Below, piece by piece: positions 48,790 through 60,439 of a stretch of DNA of 64,000 nucleotides (its first letter is position 1; every line of letters begins with the position of its first letter). The position numbers and the translations under genes are program-made. The notes under the pieces were generated by a model, which did no database searches, was not told where the DNA came from, and saw only the letters and a list, made by a program, of their open reading frames with translations. Origin of the DNA: Ceratothoa steindachneri (Eukaryota > Arthropoda > Malacostraca > Isopoda > Cymothoidae); assembly GCA_963969495.1 (NCBI GenBank), contig OZ018321.1, positions 196,581,126-196,645,125 on the forward strand, read 5' to 3'.

Positions 48790-50675
48790 ACCTGCGCATT
48801 GTACATATTAAGATGGATGAAACTGTAAGTTAAGTGCAGAAGAGCATTCTTATTTCAAACATATGGTGCTCATAATGATCTGGACAGATAACGCAACATA
48901 CGTAGATATGAAAAGGTAAAATGATATAAATTACTCAAGAAATAAATTTAATATGTTACTTTATATACTTAGTACTTGGTATGTGGAACTTTAATATCAA
49001 TTATGCACTGAAATCTTCTGCCACAGGGGCGCGCTAACCGAAGACATTGTTCTGGTATTATTTTTCTCCATTCCTTTTGTAATATTTCCCATCATTCTTA
49101 AACTGTGGTCGGGCTTCTCTTCTTACTTCTCTTCCCTAGTGTCCTTCACAAATTCCGAAATAGATTGAGGTCCGGGCTTTGAGCAAGCTATTCTATGACA
49201 CTTACATAAAACAATTTGCCGTGTGGCAAGGTGCATAATCCTGCATAAAAAAAGCGGGAATCAGGCAGAGTTTACAGTCTTCCTGGAGCCACTAATGCCC
49301 ATAGTTTCATTTATTTCTTGCGAAATCTTGGCTGCTTTTTTGCTTCCATCCATTTTTAAAATATGGAAAATTGCTGATAAAAGGAAATGAGATATGAGGA
49401 AAAGTGTTTTATTATTTTTCAATATAACTACCCTCGACTTCAATGCACTTGCGCCACTTGTCCCTGAGGCTTCGAATTCTCGACAACCAGAAATCTCCCG
49501 ACTGCTGCTCAATCCACTCCTGGAAGGCTAGCTGGACATCTTCATCGTCCCCAAACTGGCGTCCACTCAGTGCAACATTGAGCTGGCGGAATAAAAAGTA
49601 GTCGCTAGGTGTCAGGTCTGGGCTGTAGGGGGGATGGTTGAGCTCCTCGAATCCGCACTCGCGTAGGGCAGCTTGGGCAACTCTGGCCTTGTGGACTTTG
49701 ACGACATTGAAGTCGATCATGTGGCGTGAGGTTTCTAGGGACCCAACGGGCAGAGACCTTGGTCATGGCAAAATCGTCGTGGATGATGTTAATAACACTC
49801 CCATGGATATTCTAAGTTCTCACTTGATTTTTTCGACCTTTACTCGTCGATTTTTAAGGATGATCCTCTCCCACACGGGCCACATTGTCCTCGGTTGGTC
49901 ACATCTGGCGTGCGTCCTGGACGGGGTCATCTTCAAGAGATTCACGACCATGGCGGAACTCCCTATTCCAGGCGAAGCAATGGTTGCATAGGAAGGGACC
50001 GGTGTCGGTGTACACTGCCACTATGCGTTCATGGATTTCTTTTTGCATTCTTTGCCTTCCTTGGTCAAAAATTTAATCACTGCACGGTGCTCAACCTTTA
50101 CCATTTTTGAAAAAATTTCTGACTGACGATGTGCGATCAGCTACTGCTTCTTAGATAGACAGGCAGAGTGCGTGGGCTGCAGGTCCTGACTTTTCATAAC
50201 TTGTCCTAACACCCCCACAAACAGCCTACCCTTCTCTGTTTTGCCTTACTGATTTGCGAAACTTATTGACCACCTCTGTAAGTCTCTTTGAGGTTATCCT
50301 AAAGCTTCTACTAGAAATTTGACTGATAGAAGAGCCTGTGGTATATGACTTGAAATAATATCAGGTACAACACTTTTTGGGACGTTTAACCCTTTTAATT
50401 ATGGTTCTGATAGAGAGAGGATCCTCTTGAGGTAGCTTAACAATTAGCTTCTGAATATAAGTCGGTTTACTAGGTTGCCTACGCAGTTTGCTACTAAGAA
50501 CCAGACAAAGTAATGACTGAAAGTGCTAAAAAGTTATGGAAGTAAGTTACTAGGCCGACAATTGAAGTAAGAAGATTACGCGGTCAAGGATCATTTTGAT
50601 CACCATATTTTTTTAAAAAAAGCTTTTTTTCACTTAATTACAGTTTCATCCATTTTAAAATGTACAATGTACATA
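48790..50675 (-). mobile_element. Tc1-like element split by a mariner insertion
   Basis: Inverted repeats at 48795-48834 and 50632-50672 share ATTGTACAT and GGATGAAACTGTAA. Between them lie two parts of one minus-strand Tc1. The N-terminal part at about 50560-50290 reads PSKPTYIQKLIVKL then PQEDPLSIRTI (helix-turn-helix). The C-terminal part at 49370-48960 reads KMDGSKKAAKISQEI, LAQSPDLNLFRNL and RTLGKRSKK. The PIENLW Glu has decayed to Arg (LFRNL). The mariner deletion copy 2 sits exactly between the two parts. Confidence 0.82.
49372..50278 (-). mobile_element. mariner deletion derivative, copy 2
   Basis: The minus-strand start MVKVEHRAVIKFLTK (ATG at 50104-50102) begins an N-terminal half with several frameshifts. 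At about 49715-49725 it is fused at the same point as copy 1. The C-terminal part is an intact 102-codon frame (49412-49720) with NVVKVHKARVAQAALRECGF, HPPYSPDLTPSDYFLF, then DKWRKCIEVEGSYIEK. The 5' terminus (50250-50278) carries GCAAACTTATTGAC-like inverted-repeat sequence. The 3' terminus appears to have lost its last 30 bp. It is inverted relative to copy 1 and lies inside a Tc1. Confidence 0.92.
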
Positions 50676-50808
50676 AACAAGTTATTGCCATGCTTAATTA
50701 AAACTGTAATTTGTCATACATTACTTACCATGATTTGGTTTGAGACTACTTTAAGTTTTCTCAAGGAAACCTAAGTCTCCGAATAATTCTGGCCTCTGCT
50801 ATTTATAT

Positions 50809-52067
50809 GTGGGATGGATAATATAATTAACACAAGTGTTAAATTCAATGAATATTTATTTAAAACGGAGTTGCTCCTCCTTGTGCTTCCTGAAAAGCGT
50901 CGGATGCGTCTTAGAATTGATTCATATAACTTCCTGAATTCATTGAGAGGAATCTTTAGCCATTCCTTTTGCTCTGGCTGTTTCAGACACGACGGTGGAG
51001 GGTAACGACTTGTAACTTGTTGCTCAAAGACGCCCTACAAATTCTCAATAATACTAAGATCTGGATATTGTGGGAGCCAATACATGTGTTGAGCACACTC
51101 CTATACTCTACAATCTTAATCACACAGAAGCGCTGTGTATTGTGGCATTGTCATCTTGAAAAAAACACTCAACCTCAGGGAATAATATCTGGACAATGGG
51201 ATGAACTTGATCTTCTGAAATATTCAGATATTCCTTGGTGTTGATCCTACCATGCAAGGCAACGATTGAACCAAGAGAATTCTCAGATATGGCTGCCCAA
51301 ACCACCACTAACTCTCCTCCGTGCTTCACTGTAGAGAGAAGTCAGTCAGGATTAAACGCCTCCCCGGTCTGCCTCAACACGTATATTTGCCCTGCTGTGA
51401 AAAAAATAGAAAAACTGGACTCCTCGGAGAATAATACTTGCTTACATTGGTCAGTCAAACCAGCCCTTGTAATCTTTACACCAGTTCAGCCTTTTCTGAA
51501 TTTATTAAGCAGTAAACAAGGGTTTCTTGATGGCGGCTCTTCCATGATATACGGATTTATTGAACTTACGGCGATCACTTTTGATCGAACTTTGGGCTAG
51601 TGAAAGTTGATTTAACTCTGCAGTCACTTTAGGGCAGTTGCCCGGAGATTTTTCATCACAATGCGTTTAAACACTCGTCGGTCTCTTTCAGCAAGCTTCG
51701 AATTCCTGGCTAAATAACTTCTCCTGCTGGAGGGTTTTGCCCTGCTTCTCTTAAATTCTGTCATGGTCCTTGATATAGTAGCTCTAGACAAACCAAGGAG
51801 TTTAGCTGTTATGGTGACGGAAGCTCCTGCAATTCGAGCTCTAAACAATTTGCCCTTTTTCGAACTCAGTAAGGTCACATATCTTAGCATCTAAACCACG
51901 ATCTGAAAATAAATACAGATAAATATTAAAGTTGCTAAATAAAACAATGTATCTAGAATAAAACAAAACACTCACAATGAAATTTGGATATATATTCGCA
52001 ATATAATAATGGCCCATTGAAATATTAGTGTTAAATTTTCTACTTTTCCAATTATTTTGTGCGACCA

Positions 52068-52070
<3 letters not shown>
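50809..52070 (-). mobile_element. Tc1-like element, nearly full length, same family as 257-680
   Basis: The right end, reverse-complemented, is CAGTGGTCGCACAAAATAAT. The left end GTGGGATGGATAATATAATT is a diverged inverted copy. The 1.26-kb element carries the transposase in minus orientation. The right end directly abuts (TA)n. Confidence 0.85.
50830..51900 (-). pseudogene. Tc1-like transposase, broken
   Basis: The N-terminal part (about 51890-51624) reads ARIAGASVTITAKLLGLSRA, then TISRTMTEFK and a Ser/Arg linker (two helix-turn-helix segments). VLFSEESSFSIF at about 51440-51400 has Glu where the first catalytic Asp of SDES normally stands. 51329-51120 is an open frame with MKHGGELVVVWAAISENSLG and FFQDDNATIHSA (second Asp intact). 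WLPQYPDLSIIE at about 51080 keeps the Glu. The C-terminus YPPPSCLKQPEQ and RKLYESILRRIR is shared with the 257-680 derivative. Frameshifts separate these blocks. Confidence 0.88.

Positions 52071-52153
<83 letters not shown>
52071..52153. repeat. (TA)n microsatellite, about 40 units, one phase slip
   Basis: Abuts the Tc1 terminus on the left and the pyrimidine tract on the right. A TT at about 52130 shifts the phase. Confidence 0.98.
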
Positions 52154-52715
52154 AACAGCTTTCTTTCTCTTTCCAACACTGGCACTCATCTCTTTTTCTC
52201 TCTCTTCACTCTCAAAATTTCTTTCTCTCACCCTCACCTTCCTCAAAATGTTCTATCTTTCTCTTTCTTAAACTCTCTCACCCAATTTTTTCTTTGTGTC
52301 TCTCTCTCTCTCTTAAAATGTCAATCTCAACTTGACAAATGGTCTATCTTTCCTTTTCTCCAAACTCTCTCTCAAACTCTCTGTCTATCTTTCAAACTCC
52401 CTCTGTCTCTCTGCACTCAAATTCTTCCTGTCTATCTCTCAAAACTCTTTTTCACTCCATCACTTAATCTTACCAAGTATCTTTTTCAAAATCTCTCTAA
52501 AACTATCTCTTAAACTTTCTTTCTTTATCAAATTCCGTATCTGTCTCATTAAACTCTATCTTCTCTCTAAAATCTATTTCACTCAATCAAACTCTCTCAC
52601 AAACTCCTTTTCTTTCTCTCTAACTAATCCCTGATTTTGTCTCTCTATCTCAAACTGTCAATCAAACCTACTCTTTCTTTCAAACTCACCCTCTCTCCCA
52701 AACACTCTTCCAAGT
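52154..52715 (+). repeat. Pyrimidine-rich degenerate minisatellite
   Basis: About 560 bp of TCTCTCTCAAACTCTCT-like words, low in G. Long open frames across it (161 and 100 codons, Leu/Ser/Phe-rich) are compositional artefacts. Confidence 0.9.
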
Positions 52716-52726
52716 TTCGGTCATTC

Positions 52727-53219
52727 CTGACGAACCTTGTGGAATTTCTTTCACTTCGTGTTTAGTGAGCATGATCGGGATAAAGTGGTGGATGTTGTGT
52801 ACCTTGACTTCCAAAAGGCCTTTGACAAGGTACCACACAGCTGCCTTCCCTGAAAAGTGAGTGCGCAGGGCATAGACGGCAAGGTAGCGGTTGGATAAAG
52901 AGCTGGCTATGTTACAGACGGCAACGAGTAGTGGTGAATAGATGGGCCTCTGCATGGGCGCCCGTATCTATCGGTGTCTCTCAAGGTTCTGCCTCTGGAC
53001 CACTACTGTTTATTATCTATGTCAACGACATGGACGGAGACATGGTTTGCCAAAATCTTCAAATTTGTCGACGGACCACAAGCTTGGTATCAATGTGGCC
53101 CAGGAGGGAAACACTGCCCGCCTCTAGAGGACCTCTAAGAGTGATCGAGCACGTGGCAAATGCCTTTCAACGTGGAATGAAGTGCAAAGGTAACTGCACT
53201 ATCGGCCCACCGTAAACCC
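52727..53219 (+). pseudogene. CR1/L2-like LINE reverse transcriptase, interrupted by assembly gap
   Basis: Blocks in order, in three frames: VVDVVYLDFQKAFDKVPHS (52770-52850, RT block A with the first catalytic Asp); W.KSWLCYRRQRVVVNRWAS; APVSIGVSQGSASGPLLFII then YVNDMD (52960-53040, consensus TSGVPQGSVLGPLLFI.YINDL); KFVDGPQAWYQCG (FADDTKLG decayed); VAQEGNTARLQ and HVANAFQRGMKCKG (decayed WA..W....N..KCKVM). It ends at the N run. It is less decayed than the LINE at 6110-7390. Confidence 0.88.
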
Positions 53220-53419
53220 NNNNNNNNNNNNNNNNNNNNNNNNNNNNNNNNNNNNNNNNNNNNNNNNNNNNNNNNNNNNNNNNNNNNNNNNNNNNNNNNN
53301 NNNNNNNNNNNNNNNNNNNNNNNNNNNNNNNNNNNNNNNNNNNNNNNNNNNNNNNNNNNNNNNNNNNNNNNNNNNNNNNNNNNNNNNNNNNNNNNNNNNN
53401 NNNNNNNNNNNNNNNNNNN
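53220..53419. other. Assembly gap, 200 N
   Basis: Exactly 200 N, probably a placeholder of nominal length. Frames drawn across it are meaningless. Confidence 1.
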
Positions 53420-53458
53420 CTGTATTCTCGTGAAGACAGCGTCCACTATGGCCAGGGT

Positions 53459-53908
53459 GTGTTAGGGACACTATCCAGCTCTCTTAAACTAGCAGAAGAG
53501 GCTGAGACCAACCTAGATGCATGCCCAGGTTACACCATCGCACTTCACACAAATATACGCATTGTGGAAGACTGTACACACACACACGCAAACATTATAA
53601 TATATACAACTTTGAGAAAACCTGTGCAGGTCATATCCTTCCTCAGAATTGCTCTGTCAGAGAACCTATGGATCAAACTTAAAAAGAATAGCATTCCCTG
53701 TAAGTCTGTATTTCACCCTTGCGCAGCAAATCTGCAGGATTATAAGATATTTTCTCCTGTAGGTCGCCTTCTCATATTCATCCTAATTCCACCTCAGCAC
53801 TCACCCTTCTTTATTTTCTCAGCAATGCGACCCACTTTCGTTGATCAACCAGTACACTCAGATAGAGTAGTCGGCATGGTTGTCCCAATTTCCCAGTGCC
53901 CTAAATAG
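53459..53908 (+). CDS. 149-codon open frame, unknown, probably not a gene
   Basis: Uninterrupted ATG-to-stop frame after the gap. The composition is unremarkable, with a hydrophobic stretch near residues 103-118 (LLIFILIPP...FFIFSA). I recognise no domain, signal peptide or homologous family, and no neighbour gives it a context. It may be chance or part of an unassigned element. Confidence 0.15.
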   Translation: MLGTLSSSLKLAEEAETNLDACPGYTIALHTNIRIVEDCTHTHANIIIYTTLRKPVQVISFLRIALSENLWIKLKKNSIPCKSVFHPCAANLQDYKIFSPVGRLLIFILIPPQHSPFFIFSAMRPTFVDQPVHSDRVVGMVVPISQCPK

Positions 53909-55697
53909 GATCGTTTTCGAGTTTTATATTGAACTAAAAAAAATATAATGAGACAAAGAATGGCCGAGATCCAATGTAGATTTAAGCTAATATCTTTTGT
54001 CTAGGTGGATACAGATTGAGAGTAAAGATAAAGATCAATCAAGATAGAGCAAGGATTAATTCTATTATAGAGTTTGGTCAAGATATAGTAATAATATGAG
54101 AGAACAAAAAATTAGGTAAAGAAATAATATAAAAAAAAGGCATTATAAGATTAAAGATTTAAAAGAGGCAAAAATATAAGAAAAGTTCAAATTCAGAACT
54201 TGTTAAGATAAAATTAATATTTATGATAGAATTAATATTTGTTAAAATAAAATTAGATTCATAGAATAACCAAAATATCCCTTTGTGCCACTTAGCAACG
54301 TGTATGAACCAAATGTCGATTACATAAGGAATATTAGTTCTGATTACGAAGGGAAGAGAATAATAATCGAATTCGATTTGCAAACGAGGGGAGATAACTT
54401 CCATAAGTCAGAGGGAAGTGCATAATTCGGAAAGTAGGGGATTGGATTGGGCTAAAGTCAATTTGGGAGTGAGTATTAATGGTAGAGATTGAAAAAGAGA
54501 ATGATATGAAAGGAGAAAATTTAAGTATGAATTTGAAGAGATGGAACAAGTGAGAGCTGTATTAGATCCCACACTTTTAAGGTGAGGGAATAAAATTGAG
54601 GGTCATGGATTAGAATAAGGGGAATGGGAAATAAAATAAAAGAGCGAGGATAAAATTCGCGGATGTCACGGACAGTTATTATTGGTCACATCTGCCCGTA
54701 GGCGTCCAAACCGAACCGGGTGCATGCATTTCCCCTCATCCGGTGTGTCGAGACAGCTGGGCATATACAAAAAAAAACACCTTTCTGTGCCCTAGAGGGG
54801 AAATAAAAGGTAATGGCTCGCAATAAAGGAGGAATCACTGATCATGAACAGTGAAAATTGATTAAGAGTATTAGCGAAAGAGAAGAAAGAAGAGAGAAAT
54901 TATAATTGATTTAGAAAAGTTAAACATAAAAATACACATAAAGGATCATGATGGAGAAGTAAAACGGAAGTAATTCGTAAAATAGATAACCTATGGAAAA
55001 AGTGAACTGGAAATAAGGGAAGTGAGGAAGATATAACATGAAATATAAATAAGATGGAACAATATTTAGTTAAATTTGTCTTACACAAACTGCTTACTCA
55101 TCACAAACAGAAAAAAGTGTCCGAAAGAAAAATGGAAACGTGTCCATAAATGGTCAATAATCTACTTTGCAAATAATATAATTGCTTCGAGTATTGGTTT
55201 AAAGGTTGGTTATAATAGTTGTTTTCAAGTCCAGATACTACCTATTCTAAATTAGAGGTGAAGTCTTCAAAATAAGCGAGATAAAAAGAAAGAATATGAC
55301 AACGCAATGTTAACGAGCAAATCATTTGTATAAAGTTTTATTCATATTACTTTTTCACTTTTTCTTTGCAGTTATATTTTCTTGTTTACCACTTCCATAA
55401 CATAGAGCAGGTGGCCTTGTGTAAGACCTTTTCTTTTGTTTCCTCATTCATGAATCTGACTAGTAGTTAATGCTTTCGGATTGACAGTTTCGTGGATGGA
55501 GTTCAAATCACAGCACGCCTTCTGTAAACCTCAAACCATTTGCCACCAATCTCTTTCGCTGTGGCCATTTCTAACTCTCCTTTGTTGGGACTATTTTAAC
55601 CTCTCCGCACCCCTACTTCGATTGTTTTTTATAGTCAGTATCATAGAAAAACAGTCATGTTTCGCCTCCACTAACTTAATTAGCAGATTTTGCCGTC

Positions 55698-55742
55698 ATG
55701 ATTATGAAATGATCTCGCAACAATTATGAGATGATCTTGCAA
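55698..55742 (+). repeat. 23-bp tandem duplication
   Basis: TATGAAATGATCTCGCAACA is followed immediately by TATGAGATGATCTTGCAACA. Confidence 0.9.
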
Positions 55743-56997
55743 CACTTTGTCTACACATCGGGCAGAATATTTACTGAGGTAAAGGCAAAAGTTCACGATT
55801 ATATGAACTTATGCCACTAGTTATTTCTGTGTCCGTGTGGTAATTTCCATACTGCATTGACAATATTTCCTCCCAGTGGCTCTCACAGGATTGAGGTTTC
55901 CTTCGTTAATAGAGGCTAGCTTATGAGTTCACATCACCACTACCTCATACAACTTCAAGAACATCTCTTCCAATTGGGAAATCATCTATTACTTCATAAA
56001 ATCTCACATTCTTTGGATTAGTGTTTTCATAAACCTTCGTTACGCTACCAATAACTGCAATTTTATCACCCTCAAAGTTTAGGTTAAATTTAACTTACAA
56101 ATTTAAAAAATCATGAAGGCTTTGCGAGCAGATTTTTTTTTTACATTACCTAAATCCTGCAATTGTCATTTATTAGCTTCCTGATTTGAGAGGAACATTG
56201 CAGCTTCCTACTTAAAGTTTAGCTTCAAAAAACGTTTTACATTATGTCGCACATGAATAGCAAATATTTTCAGGGAATCTTTTCAATTTCACTGTTAGAT
56301 AACTGGGTATATTTAGCTCTAGAAAATCACGCAATTATTCTCCACTCGTTGTTTGTAGGTGTCTTAGATACATAGTAAATGAATTTATTAGTTATTTAAT
56401 CTAATTGATCTGTCTTATATCTATTATTGTTTCTCATTTCTCTCAAAGAAATTATGATTTATTCTTTTTCCTTTATTTAATTAAATATAAAATTCGCTCC
56501 TTTTTATTTTTTTTTCATTATTCACATTTGTATTATTTATCTTTTGATATTTTATATTCTTTAGATTCGACTATATTTTAAGTATAAGGCTGCATTTTTC
56601 GTAAAGGAGTGCTGTTAAAGTGTATGTTTGTTCTATATACTCAAGACAAATCGTATGCACATCCCAAACTACACAAAGTAATAAGGGGCTACATAGAAAG
56701 CAATGATTTATTACACACACACATTTGTTATCCTTTATATATCCTCCCTTCCTACTTGACACGTAAATGTCTTCACACAAACAATCCTCATCAGCATTTT
56801 CCTTTTGCTTAATACTTTGACATGCTTCACATTTCATCTTTCATTTTCCACTTCAGATTTGAAGTCACCTTGATTTTAGTACGCTGAAATTATTCTGTAA
56901 TTTATTTTGTTAGCAGAAAATTGAAAAATGACACTGAGGCACAATTTCATTAATCCAACTTAATTTTCGTTGGAAACAAGTTTGAAACATGTTAGAC

Positions 56998-57015
56998 GAT
57001 GCGTTTAAACGCATC
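56998..57015. repeat. Perfect 18-bp palindrome
   Basis: GATGCGTTTAAACGCATC, self-complementary. No context suggests a function. Confidence 0.9.
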
Positions 57016-59351
57016 CTAGAGTGTCGCAAGACGAATTTCAAAGTGATGAAAAACGTGTTACGGAAAGAGTAGTTGACAAGGGAGAATGACGCGTCACGAG
57101 CAAGTAATAAATATAAGATTTACCTACATACAATAGAATAACGTTTAAGTTTACGTTAAATAAAATTTAACCAAAATATAACAACCACGAGTTTAAGCGC
57201 CTCATTTAATATGTAGTTTAACAAGGGAGAGCAAGATGAGCAACGGATGCAAGGGAATTGTACCGTTACCTGTAGTTGTATCCTCACCCTCTCTTTGATC
57301 TATACTAGTAGTGACAAATTCTTAAACTTGAGCGTCTATACATTTAGCACTTCTTACTTTGAGTTCTCTAATAAACTTTTAGATTCCGCTAATTAAAAAT
57401 AGTTTGATATTTCAGACTATGTTCCCCCTTGTCTTTTTAAATGACTTTACCTTCTATTTTATCTATGTATGTTTTCAACTTTGAAGTCGTCCTTTTTCGT
57501 TGCATTACACATGGCTTCTCTTTTACCGCATGAATATGACTACCAGAGTATTTCAGACGTTAATAACAACCAAGTTTCGGTATCAAGGTGACTGCGTCAT
57601 TTTATGAGCTCGGTAGTTGCATTATGAGGGCTAATTAAAGCAGGTGTGATTTATCAACACCATACGTATTCATCTTTATCTTTCCTCACCTTCCATTCTG
57701 AGATATTTTAAAGGGATTATGAGGGACACTGCTTCCCCCTAACTTAACATTTTAAAGTATTTTAATAGTACAGCATTTAGTAAAATGTACAACTAGTAAT
57801 AAAATAATGTTTGACTTATATATTAATGTCTAATTGATATTTGGGGAAAATTAAATTTTGTATTCACCTGAAAATTAATTTTTAAATCCTAAAACACGTC
57901 ATATATTTGTATTTTTTCCCACTTCAAAGGTTCTAATACAATATAATTAAAATAATGTAAAAGTTCTATTTATGTCTATTGGTTGTGACCAAATCAAACT
58001 ACCGCCCATCTTTATTCGCCCATGAGGAAGCGCTATCGCCTAATTAAAGGACCAAATATTAAAGTGTTTCGGTGTTTACATATGTATTGTAAGTTGGAAA
58101 TAATAGTAAGAAGTATTTTAAATTAAATTATACTCGGTGGAAATGGTATGGATTCCCTACAAAAATAATCGAGGTAATTTTTCGCAGAATAATAAGATAC
58201 TAAAATATACGCACTTCAAGACTTATCATTTAAGAATAACACCTCATGAATACCAATTAAAGAATGTACATCTCAACAATACCGACCTCAAGAATATAAA
58301 GCAATATGTGCTTCTATAATCCAAATTTCAAAATATGAATAATTTAACTTTAAAAGGAATTGGTAAAATAAATTGACCTAGAGGCAAGGAAAGGACTTAA
58401 ACTTAATTGAATTATAGGGTTGAGGCGAGAGCAATGAAAGGAAGGTATTCAGGGAATTAATAGGGCCTGATTGAACAACAATTAACAGTTGTTTGCAAGG
58501 TTTTCTGCACAAAGGTTCTGACGTAACCTGGGGAATTCATTTTAAAGAAATGACACAAAAAGAGAATTTGATCTGCCTTAATGGATTCTTCAAACCCTGC
58601 CTAAAATTTTATTGCTTTTTAAGGTGAACTTAAAGATATATTTAGAATAAAGATTACAAAACGAATCCCATAATGGAGTTCAGATTTAGTTCATTTTAAT
58701 AGTTTCTTCGCAGAAAGTATTAGATTAACTTACTTGTCAATAGAGAGGTAAGGAAAACAGGTCCAAGAAAAAGAATGCAATTTATTCAAATAAAGTAATG
58801 GAAATATGTGGTTTTAAAATGAGTGTACGGAAACTCCTCAGTCGGAAGATTGACAGTAATCAATTTGGCAAGCGGAATAATGGAGATGATGAGGTTAATT
58901 TGCAAAAACAATTACTGGAAATAATCCGCCCTGTTATATTCTCATTGACAATTTATTTACAGTCAATGTTCAGTCTGAGAGTTTTCCGCAGGCAAAAATT
59001 CTGACTAGGATTATATTATCCAACTTCTGAACAAACGATATCGAAGAGAGTGATGCAATTTTGACTGACTTAAGACTATCAATGAAACCTTACAAGTCAT
59101 TAGACAGATTCTGTGATAAAACAAGGCTTCTAGCGCGATATTAGGCCATCATATAGGTACTACGGCATTTCTTACTGTTTATTATTATTTTATCGATTGA
59201 AATTATGGAAAGCGGGTTTGTTTTCATACTAGCCTCATCAGAATGACTGGTGGAATATGATCAAAATATTTAGAAAATATAAATGAAAGGTTCTCTTGTC
59301 CGTTTTGTTAGATATGAATGCTATAAATCATTTTCAACTTCGTAACCACAG

Positions 59352-59493
59352 GAGGGCCGTTCATGGTGGTTCCGCGGCGTTAGAGGAAGGGAGAAGGCAA
59401 AAGAAAGAAAAACGTATGACAAGAAAAGAGAGACTTGAACAACCTCGTCCCGATAGGATAAGAGATGACAGAACCGACGACGACGACTTATGA
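59352..59493 (+). CDS. Candidate terminal exon, basic then acidic tail (speculative)
   Basis: After a possible 3' splice site (ACCACAG at 59345-59351) the frame reads RAVHGGSAALEEGRRQKKEK, continues RMTRKERLEQPRP, and ends DRIRDDRTDDDDL with a stop at 59491-59493. The codon usage and charge pattern look more protein-like than other frames here. The polypyrimidine tract is weak, and there is no upstream exon or homologue I recognise. Confidence 0.25.
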
Positions 59494-59866
59494 AGAAGTC
59501 CTTCTTGAATTTCTAAGACTTAATCAAATTCAGAAGAATATCAAGATTTGTCCTTCTGATCTTCCTTGATATATTCTGACTAAAGGGTCTTCTTAAATTT
59601 ATGGTCATTTTCCAGACGTTCAATTCTTCCAGACTAAATGCAACTAACAGAAAGACCACAACGGCCGACCAAGCAGACATGAACCATATAAGATTCCCAT
59701 TGAGGCCAGGCGGAGAAGGACAGCCGCAACCAAGACGGGCCTTGATAAACTAAGAAACTGGTAGAGTGATGCAACCAGCCTTACCGAAACCGCGTGATCA
59801 TCGCGCAGCCACGATCACCCAAAACAAATTTCTCAGCAACTGGCATTCGTCTTTGTTTTCTTTCAG

Positions 59867-59936
59867 CCGAGGATACCGGATAACTGACGACGAAACTGAT
59901 GCTTGGGCAGAAGTTGGAACCGACGACGATGCATAA
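59867..59936 (+). CDS. Candidate short terminal exon, acidic (speculative)
   Basis: The good acceptor-like CTTTGTTTTCTTTCAG (to 59866) is followed by a 22-residue frame, RGYRITDDETDAWAEVGTDD then DA, and a stop. The C-terminal Asp cluster echoes the candidate exon at 59352-59493. They could be alternative last exons of an unseen gene, or chance. Confidence 0.2.
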
Positions 59937-59939
59937 TCA

Positions 59940-60439
59940 TCAAATATAAATTTTCATAATTCTCAAGCAAAAGGATAGATAGATCTTCATAACAAGTTTG
60001 GTGTAATCTTCGAAACTGTTGTGAGAACCGACGTCTCAAAGCTGAAGGGGTTTAATATCCTTAGAGAAAGCCAGGCAATAATGATTGTACAAGTCACAGG
60101 AAAATTGATAGTGAGAAAATTGAGAGTAAGGAAAACTGCCAGTGACTAATTGCCAGTAAGGAAAATTGACTATATTTTTATGAAAAAGGCAAAGTAAAAG
60201 GTCAAATATTTAATTTAATTAATCTTTTCTTCACGACCACCATGCAAAGTTTTCAAATTACTTCTCTTTCACTTAAAATCTAATCCTAAGTTTATATATT
60301 TAAATATGAAAATATGAACATGAAAATAGAACTTTAAAAACATAGATTACATATATCCTACAGGGCGAAGAAATTCTATCTTACCATTATCTTTAATATG
60401 GCTTACTATTCTCATCAACTTCTTAATGATGTTTTATAA
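59940..60439. other. Unassigned AT-rich
   Basis: Nothing recognised except a local echo of AAAATTG.CAGT/GAGTAAGGAAAA words at 60100-60170. Confidence 0.45.

Larger units (their letters stand above)
53909..59351. other. 5.4 kb AT-rich DNA without recognised genes
   Basis: No transposon domain, tRNA-like signal or convincing exon. Two small items stand out: a 23-bp imperfect tandem at about 55698-55742 (TATGA.ATGATCT.GCAACA twice), and the perfect 18-bp palindrome at 56998-57015. Small frames (55481-55729, 56571-56837, 58798-59004) have no family resemblance. Confidence 0.4.

Noticed and set aside
49412..49720. Intact 102-codon mariner C-terminal frame as a host (SETMAR-like) gene
   Set aside because: No SET domain or splice context. 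It is the C-terminal part of a deletion derivative inside a Tc1.
49638..50110. Plus-strand frames of 117, 63 and 71 codons
   Set aside because: Antisense to mariner copy 2; the same holds for 46199-46468 over copy 1.
51235..51600. 121-codon plus-strand frame
   Set aside because: Antisense shadow of the Tc1 transposase, whose motifs read on the minus strand.
52028..52634. 161- and 100-codon Ser/Leu/Phe-rich frames as secreted or membrane proteins
   Set aside because: Encoded by the pyrimidine-rich minisatellite; composition alone explains them.
53135..53471. Frames crossing 53220-53419
   Set aside because: The middle is N; they are artefacts of the gap.
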